In this document: piece by piece, positions 24,170-35,016 of the stretch
How positions within the stretch are numbered: position 1 is the stretch's first letter
Layout: each line of letters begins with the position of its first letter
Assembly: GCF_003254395.2 (NCBI RefSeq)
Contig: NC_037638.1
Span: forward strand, 22,769,352-22,833,351
Reading direction: 5' to 3'
Length of the DNA stretch: 64,000 bases
DNA from: Apis mellifera
Lineage: Eukaryota > Arthropoda > Insecta > Hymenoptera > Apidae
The notes under the pieces: generated by a model
Seen by the model: the letters and a program-made list of their open reading frames with translations, nothing else
Told to the model about the DNA's origin: nothing
Database searches by the model: none
Program-made: the position numbers and the translations under genes

Positions 24170-24820
24170 TCTTACGAATGAATTTTACTTTCGGAATTAA
24201 TTAGTTTTAAAATAAATTCAACATACCCAAATAATATTTTTAAAGTTATCCTAACGCGGGATAATCTATGAATAATTATTCTAATATAGTTTAAAAATTC
24301 CAAAATAATAGACTAGTAATTGTTCACAAAATAAGTTTCAGAATATATTAATCATTAATTATCATACGTAATATTATGTAAAATATTTTATCAAATAAAC
24401 GAGACATCAACAGCTTGTATTTTTTGGCAAATAACAAGACTAAGTAGCAAATAGAAAATCAACAGTTTTATTTAAGCAATATTTTCATGAGCATTACATG
24501 TTTGCTATAATCTTTTTTGATTGGCCACATTCTTGAAAATTGAACATTTTTTTTATAATTCTTAAATATCGTTTATTTTTTTAAATTAAATAATTTTTTT
24601 TTTAATAAAAGATTAATATTAATCAATAATAAAAATATAAGAAATATTGGAAATACAATAATTATGTTTCTCTTATTATAAAAAAATTAAATTAATATAA
24701 TATAAATATCGATCATGAATATCGATAATTGTCGATAATTATCGAAGAATATATTCTGATTCTGATTTAAAATCTATTTAGAGATTGTTGTAGATTGCCG
24801 TTGATACACGTGAAGAAATT
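24170..24820. promoter_or_regulatory. divergent CERT/gp210 promoter with DRE-like cluster
   Basis: 651 bp between divergent start codons. About 80-115 bp upstream of the gp210 ATG there is a perfect TATCGATA (24720-24727), a TATCGAT (24707-24713), and two further TCGATAATT/ATTATCGA elements up to 24745. TATCGATA is the Drosophila DRE bound by DREF/BEAF at housekeeping promoters. A GC-richer patch near 24245-24265 lies closer to CERT. Confidence 0.55.
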
Positions 24821-27800
24821 ATGGTTGGATTTATAATTTTATCCTTAAAAATAATGTTTTTCACGGTTTTTTTTATTCTATTTTCTATGATATCAGATGC
24901 CACAGTACATAGATTAAATGTTCCCAGAGTCTTATTACCAGTATTTAATGATTTTGCTGTAAATTTTACACTTGAAGTTACTGATGGTGCTTGTTATCAA
25001 TGGTAATTCCTTTTTTTCACAATTTAAATTTATTTATTGTTATTTTATTGTTTATTTATTTAAAATTTTTACTAAAGAATATTTTTATTATTAAAATAAA
25101 CAATTTTTATTTTGTTTTAAATAAATTGTAATTTTTAACTCTATTATAATATTATATTTAAAAATAATTTTTTTTTTAACGACAAATCAATATTACGATT
25201 AAATTTTATTCAATTAATTTTTATAAATGAAAATGTTAAAAGAACTTATATTTAAAATTAATTTTATCCAATAACAGGTCAACATCACGATTAGATATTA
25301 TTCAATTAATTCCTATAAATGAAAATGTTGAAAGAACTTGTTCTTCTGCTATATTGATACAAATAATAACAAGAGAATCTACTCGAAACACTGCAATAGT
25401 ATTGGCTGAAGATGTTAATAATGGTCAATTTTTAAGATGTGATGTTATAGTTGATGCAATTTTTTCTTTAAATCTTGTGACAACTACAAGAGAATTATAT
25501 ATAGAAGAAGCACCAGAAGCATTTGAAGTCCGTGCATATGATGAACAAGGTAAAAATTTTCATTGAAATTTTATCTAAATTATATCTTTAAAATTAAAAT
25601 CTGAAAATTCAAATAAATTTTTAAAATATGCATATTTTTTTCGTAGGAAATGAATTTACGACTCTTGCTGGAGTAGAATTTCTTTGGAGCATAGATAATG
25701 CTGATAAACACATATCAGATTCTAAAATACCAAATGATGTTTTAAGATTTATGACTTATCAAGAATCACAATATGAAACTCCAACAACAGTTGCTGCATT
25801 AGATGCAACTGGTAAAAAAGGACATATTGTATTATTAGAAGGAATAAAAACTGGTACAGCAAAGGTATTAATATATTTTATATATTAGTTTACATTAAAT
25901 ATAAAATTTCTTAATTAGAATAATTTTACAAAAAATATTTTATTGTAGGTTTCTGTGAAATTACCTTATTTAGAGTATAAACATGTTCCACCAATAGAAG
26001 TTGAATTAATTGTAATAGCTAATTTAATTATCATTCCATCAGATATAACAGTTATGGCATATGACAGTTTTAAATACAAAATAATGCAAGTAAGTATATG
26101 TATAATACATATTATATGTAAACATATAATAAGTATTTATTATATGTTTTAAATATTAATATTATTTATTATATATTTATTAATATATTGTAGGCTCGTC
26201 AAGGTCGTTTAGAAGAAATAAATTTACCATCTAGCCAGTATTATTTAGAAGCAGAAAATCCTGATATATTAGAAATTGATAATGATCATGATTTTGCATA
26301 TGCTAAATCTTTAGGACGTACTAAAGTATTTTTACATGATAAAAATGTTCGTGATGAATATCCTGTTATTTTACCATCTGCTACAGTTAATGTGAATGAT
26401 GTAGCCTATATAACTCTTGCTGTTTTACCCAATAGAAATTGGGGTTTAATACTTGGTCATACTCATGAAATTGTAATTGAATTGTATAATAATAAAGATC
26501 ATAAATTTCACATTGGAGAAGGAGTTGAAGTATTAACAAAATTAGATGAACATTATTTTGAATCAAAATTAATAACACAAAACGGTACTTATATTATTGG
26601 TGTACCTATAATGTGTGGGACAATGACCATTGAAGCTATTCTTTATGGTATAATTGATAAGCACGGTAAAAAAATTTCATTTGCTTCACATCCTACTACA
26701 AGAGCTGAGCTTTTAATTCATACTTCAGTTATTGTACAACCTAAAGTACTAGCTGTTCCATGGGATTTTAAAGCTAAATCAAGGTTATTATTTACAATAT
26801 ATTACTTTCTTTCTTCTTATTATTAATAATATTTTTATAAAATTTTATTTTATTACTATAGGTATGATATTGTATTAAAGGCAACTGGAGGGGATGGATC
26901 ATATGTATGGTCAAGTAAACATCCTTCAATAGCAACAATCTCTCAAAATGGAGGAATGAGAATTTTAGCAGCAGGAGCAACAGAAATAAATGTTGCTATG
27001 ACAAGAAATCAGTATAATAAGGATACAGCAAAAATATATGTATTACCTCCTTCCAAACTAAAAGTAATTGAATATAACATGGAAATTGCTGTAGAAGAAG
27101 TGATTTATCTTCACATTGCATTGTATGGAAAATTAATTAATGGAACAGATTCCAAAGAAATTCCTTTTAATGACTGTCGAGATATTAAATTTGAAACATA
27201 CATTCCAAATGGTAATTTTATACAAAATGATAGTAAAATCATAGAACCTGTAGGAATTGCATGTGCTGTTATAGCAGTCACTAGTATAGATATTGGAACA
27301 TCTGAAATAACAGTAGTATATAATGCTAATGGTCAATACTTGACTGATAACATTACTGTATCAGCTTATGAACGTTTAATAGCAATACATCCAAGCAGTA
27401 AAGAAAGTTTATTAACAGTGGGTTCATCAAGAAAAATAGTTTTTAAAGGTGGACCTCATCCTTGGTCAAACAAGCCTCAAAGTTATTCACGAAAAATTCA
27501 AGTATCTGAAAAAAAAATTGCTGAAGTAATAGAACGTGCAGATTTATCAACTGGATTATATGATATATCTGTCTTTGAAGTAACATGTCGTTCCCTTGGA
27601 GAAGTAGATGTAACATATATAATTTCAAATATTCCTTTATTGCCAAATTGTAAAAATACGTATGCATTTGAAACAGTGAAAATTATTTGTGGTAAACCCA
27701 GACATATTTATTTTCAACCTGAATTTAAAGATAGTAAAAATTGTCCTATTAGTCTTAATACAGAAAGAATAATGGCGCATAGTGATAAAAATTTAAAACT

Positions 27801-30800
27801 TATTACAGTAGTAAAGGATGAAGAAGGTAGAATTTTCGATAATATTACAAGTTTACACATTGAATGGAATTTAAAACCCTCAACTATAGGCTTTGTAGAA
27901 ATGCCTTCTGGTTCTATAGAAGAGACAATTACGGATATGAATGTTATTTTACCAAAAAATTATTATCAAAATATCATTTTTAAGAAACATACTGGTGCTC
28001 TTACATTAACTGCTACAATTACAGGTTATCAAAAATATATATTAAATAAATTAAAAATAATACCTGAATGGCCTCCTTTTGCAATTGAAAGTGAGAGAAA
28101 AATATATGAAACTCCTCTTATAGAAACTTCTATAGAAGTAGTTTTAGTTAATGATACTAGTATTATTCCTGATAAATTAATGGTATTAAATGATCCTACT
28201 GCAAAATATTATTTACAAGTAAGCCAAGGTTCTGGATATTATGAATTTGTATTAAATGTAGATGATATTGCTGATATTAGATATATAGAATCAACAAAAG
28301 CAATTAGTCTTACTCCAAAAAAATCTGGAATACTTTATTTATCTTTGGTAGATCTTTGTTTACCTTCTAAACCAGCTGAAGCTATAATTGAAATACAACA
28401 ACTTGCAGTAATAGAAATAGAAACAGTGAATAAAATTGAAAAAGGAAAATGCATAGTAGCTGCATTAAAACTTTATGACACAAATGGCCATGTTATAAAA
28501 TTACCATCTTTAAATGCTTTGGAATTTAAAGCAGAAATTGATAATGAATGTATAGAAGTTAAACAATTACCTGCTAGTGAACATGGTAATTCTCCTTATA
28601 ATCAATTATTATATATGATATATGGAATGGCAGAAGGAGAATCTCAATTAACTTTTATCAGTAAAGGAGGTGAAAAAGAAGTACAAAGTGAATCAGCAAC
28701 TATTCAAGTCTTTCTTCCTTTGAAAGTTTCCCCAAAAAATTTAACAATTTTAGTAGGAACCATTTACCAAGTACAAACAATAGGAGGTCCATCAAATGCA
28801 GAAATTGAATTTTCTACACAAAATAATGATATTTTACACATTGATCATAATGGTATATTTGAAGGAAAATCAGTTGGTCAAACAAAAATTATTGTTAGAG
28901 CTATTGGTCTTAATGCTAAAGGCAACAAAGTTATTCATTCTGAGGATTATGCAGATATACACGTATTATATCTTGAAGGAGTGAAAATCATTGTGCCAAC
29001 AAGTAGAGTAAAAGTGGGTGCAACATTTCCACTTTGGGCTTTTGGTATTCCAGAACATTTAACTCCTCTTATTATAGGTTCTATGCAATTATTATTAATT
29101 TTTACATGGTCATCTAGTGATTCTAATCTAATTACATTACATAATATGTATGAAGGTACTGGTATTAATATTAGATATCAAAATGAGGTATGTTTAAGAG
29201 CCAAAGCAATAAGTCCTGGATTAGCAACTATTTATTTAAATGTTACAATGCCATCCAATATGTTAGCTGGTTTTAAAAATGATGTAACATTCACCACATT
29301 TGTAAAAATTGAAATTTTCGAAGAATTGCGTTTAACGCATTTAGGATTACCATTTAATGCGCCAGTAATATTAATGTCTCCAAATTCTATTTTAAAATTA
29401 CAAACAAATCGTGACAAGTATGGTTCAACAACTTATAAAGTATTATCAACTTTACATGGAAATGATTCAATGGATTCACATGCTTTAACACCAACATCTA
29501 AAACTATTACTATTGATAAAAATGGCATCATAAAGGCTGGTGAAAATTTTGGAAAAATAGTTATTTCTATTACAAACACAGAAACATATAATTTAAAACA
29601 GTCAATAACTATTATTGTTGAAGTAAGATTTGTATTATATTAAATATAAATCTAAATCTATATAAATCTAATTAGAAAAATTTTAAAAATTTATATTTTA
29701 ATTTATTTATAGATTAAACCTATTCATTACATGATGTTATCTCTGAAATCAATTCTACGAATTCGAAATGGAGAAGAATTAAATATGTTACCCAAAGGTA
29801 TGGAATTAGATTATGTTCTTGAATATTATGATAATGTTGGAACAAAATTTCATGCTGCTGAAGTTAATGCTGAAACTATATTAAATCGGGCTGATCTTGC
29901 ATCATTTATTAAAAATTCTGAAAATGTAGTTACTGTAAAATTTATTGAAAATGGAGACCTTATTGTAAAAACATATAATGAAAAATATCCTAATGCAATG
30001 TTTGATTATGTACATATGATGATTGGTGATATAGTTTTTCCCACAAAGGTAATTTAAATATTTATTTTAACTATATTAAATATTATTGTTTAATATTATA
30101 ATTTTTTAATTATATGTTAAATAATTATTTATAATTTAAATTTGATACATTATAGACTACACTAACAGTGGGTGATATAGTATGCTTTTCAATGCCACTT
30201 TTATCTCCTGATGGTGATCCAGGTTACTGGCAATCTTCTGCTTCTGAAATATTAACAGTAGATCCTATTACAGGAATAGGTCGAGCAAAAAATGTTGGTT
30301 ATGCAGTAGTAAAACATAGTCTTGCAACTCATATGCAAGGTGAAATAGAAGTTCATATTCAATCTATTGCAAAGGTATTGTATGGAAATTCTTAAAAATT
30401 ATATTAATATAATTTTAAATTATTATTTACATTATATTATAAATGCAGATATCAATTGTTCCATTAAGGGGTCGAAATATTACTGGAACTGAGACATTTA
30501 GCGTTCCTCTTGTACTTAAAAGTAAAGATGAACAAGTAAAAGAAAATAATGTACTATCTAGAGGATTAGGTGGTTGTAGAACATTCAATTTATTTACTTT
30601 AAATTCATTTCCCTACACGTGTAATATACAATTCGTTTCATCGACTTCGTCTATTGGAGTGAAAGATCTTTTTCTTATCAAACCGCGATTTGATATTACA
30701 ACTGGTATATTTATAATTTGATTTTATAATGCAACAGATAATATAGTATATTAATTATTTTCAAACTGTTCATTATAGGTTTTTATTATTGTGATATAAT

Positions 30801-31910
30801 TCCAATGGGTTCTCCAAATATAATTTCTAGTACACTAGAAAATCGTATTCAAATAAGTGCACAAAGTAAAGATATTGAAGCTGTACCATTAGAAGTAACA
30901 TATCTTCCTCCTGTTTATGTTGACGCCAAAGAAATTGTTTTTATTTATACTCATTCTCAAATTATTCCAACTGCAACACTTGAGATATATGGATTGCAAT
31001 CTGTATTAGATCATCTTACTGTAAGTTTAATTTTTTATAAAAATTGAAGTTACAGTTACAACAAATTAAAAGACATTTTATGAAATTTGAAAACATATTT
31101 ATTTATATTAATTTTCCATAGATTGATGTACCAGATGGAATGACTGTAAGTGTTCGGCAATACATTTCAAAATCTACAATGCAATATAAACTTCGTTTAA
31201 TGCATAATCACGAAGAAATTCAAGGTCAAAAAGTTGTTATTGCAAATGACATTACAAAACAAAATATATCTGTAAGCAAATATATATAAAAAATAAATAA
31301 CTTTATAATCATCAATTATATCAAACTTTATAATTCATATATATATATATATAATTGATAATTTTTTTTTGTACATGTAAGCTTTTTGTACGTGTAACAA
31401 AATATGAAAATTTCATCCCATTATCTGGAATTCATTGGGTTGATTATATGTATTTTCATCGTTACACATTTGGAACATTTGCTGTTGTTGTAATTACTTT
31501 CTTCTACAGTAAGTCTTTTTTAAATTAAAATTATTTTATAATTTTAATTTATTATATTTTTTAAATGTCTTCTATCTTATTTTGCAGTATGGAAAAATAA
31601 AATAGCAAATATTGATTTAAATATAAAGAATAAAGCAGTTTTTGGTACGTATATTATTTTAATAATATAATTTTTTTTATCTATAAATAGTTACTTAATT
31701 GAAATTAATTTTTTTATAGTTGATAAATGTCCACCACAATTAAAAAAAACAAGTACTCCATGTTCGCCTACTTTACACACTACAAACATATCGATTCCAC
31801 GAAGTCCAATTAGTCCAATAAGACCATTTTCTGCATTTGATCCTGTATATGGTGATCCTCGTGGTTCTTATTCACCAACTAAACGAAATAGGTCATTGAA
31901 TACTTCATAA
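24821..31910 (+). CDS. Gp210: nuclear pore membrane glycoprotein gp210 (Nup210)
   Basis: A single-pass membrane nucleoporin forming the lumenal ring of the nuclear pore. Fourteen exons (24821-25002, 25278-25549, 25647-25864, 25949-26089, 26194-26783, 26862-29622, 29713-30048, 30156-30374, 30449-30704, 30779-31020, 31122-31271, 31382-31508, 31588-31644, 31720-31910) join in frame to 1913 residues, close to the vertebrate size. Exon 6 alone is 2.76 kb. It has a cleaved signal peptide (about 1-27), a very long lumenal region of Ig-like/beta domains with a BIG2-like module near residue 1085, one transmembrane helix close to the C-terminus (TFGTFAVVVITFFYIW), and a short Ser/Pro-rich nucleocytoplasmic tail (PRSPISPIRPFSAFDP). 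This topology is diagnostic. Intron 1 holds a decayed copy of the start of exon 2; see findings. It is convergent with TRAP-beta. Confidence 0.95.
25157..25345 (+). repeat. degenerate tandem duplication spanning gp210 intron 1 / exon 2
   Basis: Two copies offset by 92 bp: about 25157-25252 (intronic) and 25249-25345 (intron end plus exon 2 start). Shared blocks include TATTCAATTAATT (25207 and 25299) and TATAAATGAAAATGTT. The intronic copy reads AACGAC where the real acceptor reads AACAGG, so it lacks the AG. Confidence 0.85.
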
Positions 31911-32731
31911 AATATGATAGAATTTCAAGTTAAAAATATATTGTATTTATAAAACTATGCATATTAACATAAATTTGTAAACAAATATTTAATTATCAGA
32001 CTGGTGCCTTATTATCATAAATTCATTTTTGTTAGAAAATTAATTATTCTTTATGTTGTTTTCATGACTAAGATATATTTTACATATTAATAAGATATAA
32101 GAATGTACATTCTGTAATATATAATTTATAATGTAATATATAGTATTACATTATACATTCTGTAATATATAATTTTACGTATAGTAGAATATATACAACG
32201 TATATATTCATATACAATAAGTTAATGTAATTACACTTTGAATATAGGTTGATTACTTTAGAAATTTAAAATGTGATTCCTAGTCATAATAATTTATATA
32301 TATATTAATGTCATATTTTATTCATACAATTAAAATATAGTATATACATATAATTTATATGTATATTAATAATATACATATATTTCTTTATAATTTTTAA
32401 ACTTATCTTTTTTAGTAATTAAATTATTTTTTCTATATTTTATTATATATATTCATGTCACAATTGTGTTAATTTGTACAAGAGATAAAAAAAATAGATA
32501 ATACTTATTAAATATAAGATTATATAGACTGTATAAATAAATAAAACAATTTTTAATTTCTGTATTTTATATATTCATATCTTAGATTAAATATAAAAAT
32601 AAAAAAGATAAGTATGTTATTTATAAATAATATTTATTATAAAAGTAGATGTATACAGAAAGTAGGATAGTTAAATTTCTTACAACAATATGAAAAAAGT
32701 ATTTTTTTAATGATTTAAAATAAATATATGA
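31911..32731. other. shared 3' interval of gp210 and TRAP-beta
   Basis: 821 bp between convergent stop codons. A/T low complexity, including a short repeated segment (ATTCTGTAATATATAATTT near 32109 and 32157). No coding or RNA gene seen. Confidence 0.5.
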
Positions 32732-33455
32732 TTAATGTTTCTTTGTAGTTTTAAGTAATTTTTCATATTTACTTTTACTAGAATACCATAATGCAAAAGG
32801 AATAGCTAATGATGGTAATGTCATCACTGCAAATGCAGCCCAATCAACCTAAAAAATATAAATATTTTATTATCATTATATACACAATATATTTTTATAA
32901 TCAATAATAATTTACCACATGTGAAGAAAATTGTTTATCATAATCTCTAAATGATACAATTACTGCTTCACCAGGTTCACTACTTGCAGCAAATTGTAAA
33001 CTAGGAGCATCTTCTTTACGTCTATATAAAACTTCTGCTGATGTGAAATTAAAGTATCCAAATTTACGTGGCCTCACAATAACTGTATGACTAACATTTG
33101 TATAAGGTGGAACACGATCAATTCTTGCATTTAATTCTCCACTAACATGAGTAAAATGATCAGGATGAAAAGAATTATCTGTGATTTCAACTTCTAAAGC
33201 AGCTGCACTTCCAATATTATAAACTGTATACTACAAATAATAAATAATTTTTTTATAAATAAAATAAAGAAATTAATATTAATGTATAAATTTATATATT
33301 TTAATACTTACTTTGATTACAATATCCATATTTTCTACAAGATATTTATTAAGTAATTGTTTAGATATTAATAATCTTGCAGTTTCTTCTTCTTCTTCTG
33401 CATATGTAGTAAAAACAAAAGCAGCCAATGCTGCAAATATTATGTACCACTTCAT
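32732..33455 (-). CDS. SsRbeta: translocon-associated protein subunit beta (SSR2)
   Basis: A subunit of the TRAP complex, which sits with Sec61 in the ER membrane and helps insertion of some secretory proteins. Three exons (33312-33455, 32916-33230, 32732-32848) join in frame to 191 residues, near the vertebrate 183. Signal peptide (MKWYIIFAALAAFVFTTYA), an acidic EEEEE stretch, a lumenal beta-sandwich with N-glycosylation sequons (NVS, NFT), one membrane helix (about 155-175, AAFAVMTLPSLAIPFALWY), and a basic cytosolic tail ending KTTKKH. I chose the ATG at 33455 because it opens directly into the signal peptide; an in-frame ATG at 33476 would add seven residues. It is divergent from BORCS8. 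Confidence 0.96.
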
Positions 33456-34251
33456 GCTAAAAATTATATTATTCATAAGAATGAAAATTATTACTACTTT
33501 TAACTTATTATATGATAATATAATTAAAATTTTATATATATATATAAAATAATAAATTCAATTTTTATAAAATTTATTAATATAATTTATAAAAATTTTA
33601 AAATTATATAGTTTAGTTTATTTATAAAATGCCGCTAATCTATATTGCCATAATCTATATATAATCTTATTTAAAGAATTTAAATATTATAATCATTTAT
33701 TAAAAATCATTTGTTAAAATATACAACATAAAAATTATAATTTTTTTATATATTAAAAAAAGTATTACATAAATGTAACATTTTAATTATTTGTGAATAT
33801 CTTTTACCTTTTTTTACAACTGATCTCGTGTCACTTATGACAACGAAATAATTATTTTAGTAGAAGAACAGTATACATTTGAGAGAAGTGCCAACAGCAC
33901 ATATTTTCATGCCACGTTTCGTCAAAGAAAAACAGAAATTTGCTGGTAATTAATTTCCGGTAACGGATGTTTAATAAAATGGCGGTGAAAACAAATTAAC
34001 GTTCGTTTAGTATATACAAAATTTTTTCATAGAGGAAAAATATTTCAATAATTTATTTGTATTAAATATTATATACATAATTAAAAATATAAAAATTGTG
34101 TTGAATATTCAAAATATATTATAAAATACAAAACTAATTTTTTGTTAATTGATTAAATTTAATTTTAAGATTTTATATGATATTTATAGATTTTTTTATT
34201 TTATAATAATAAAATTTAATATTAATTCAATATTTTATGATAATTATAAAT
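33456..34251. promoter_or_regulatory. divergent interval between TRAP-beta and BORCS8
   Basis: 796 bp between divergent start codons. The central part (about 33820-34010) is GC-richer and is the probable shared promoter. It includes TGCCACGT at 33910-33917, resembling an XBP1/UPR element, and AAATGGCGGTG near 33978-33988. Flanks are A/T rich. Confidence 0.5.
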
Positions 34252-34848
34252 ATGACTGCAAAAATATATCAACCAGATCAAGAATTGGAGACAAAAGTTA
34301 AAAAAGGTTAGAAATTATATTATATTTATTATTCACACTTTTATTATTACATTTTGACTAATATTGGTATATTTATTTTTTTAATTTTAGCGACTGAACG
34401 TATATCTGAAAATATGCATATAGTTGCAAATGAACCATCTCTTGCATTTTATAGATTACAAGAACATGTAAGAAAAGCATTACCTCCAATGGTGGAAAAG
34501 AGAGTTGAAGTACTTGCTCTTCAACAGCAACTCTTAGGTAGATGTTATGATGTAGAATATGCTGTAAGTGCTATTAAAACAATGTATGGTGCTGAAAAGA
34601 GTTTTGAAAATACTTTAGAATTTATAAAAAATGCTATATTTCTTAAACAACAATTAAAGTACGAAGAACAACGTAGACACAAGAAAGATAGTAATAGAGA
34701 TTCTGTATATAAAAGACTTTCTGCACATATTCCTACTTTAGATCATTTACCAGATGAAATTTCTGATGTTGTAAGAGAAACTGCTAATAGAGTAGAATCT
34801 ATGATGAATCATGCCAGATATTCTACTGATGGTCAAAAAACAAATTAA
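34252..34848 (+). CDS. BORCS8: BLOC-1-related complex subunit 8 (BORCS8 / MEF2BNB homologue)
   Basis: A subunit of BORC, which recruits Arl8 to lysosomes and drives their kinesin-based movement to the cell periphery. Two exons (34252-34306, 34391-34848) join at phase 1 to 170 residues. The conserved core is NEPSLAFYRLQEHVRKALP (about residues 33-52), followed by a helical region with VEYAVSAIKTM. The C-terminal extension (about 120-170, DEISDVVRETANRVESMMNH) is longer than the human 119-residue protein. Small helical proteins of this family are mostly predicted coiled coil. An in-frame ATG at 34237 would add five residues. Identification rests on the core motif, which I consider strong. Confidence 0.88.
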
Positions 34849-34982
34849 ACTAATGTTAATGTTAATGTTTAATTCATTAAAATTTTATTAAATTATTAAA
34901 TTTCATTATTATTAAATATTCATTAAATTTAATTTATTAAAATTTTTTATTTTTAGAAAGACAAATATCAATATAGATATTA

Positions 34983-34984
<2 letters not shown>

Positions 34985-35014
<30 letters not shown>
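34985..35014. repeat. (AT)n microsatellite with mirrored ends
   Basis: About 15 AT units bounded by TATGAT and ATCATA, so the whole block is one perfect palindrome. It lies in the BORCS8 3' flank. Confidence 0.9.

Positions 35015-35016
<2 letters not shown>

Noticed and set aside
26387..29417. Minus-strand frames within gp210 exons 5-6
   Set aside because: They are antisense shadows of a strongly supported coding exon and have no independent signal.
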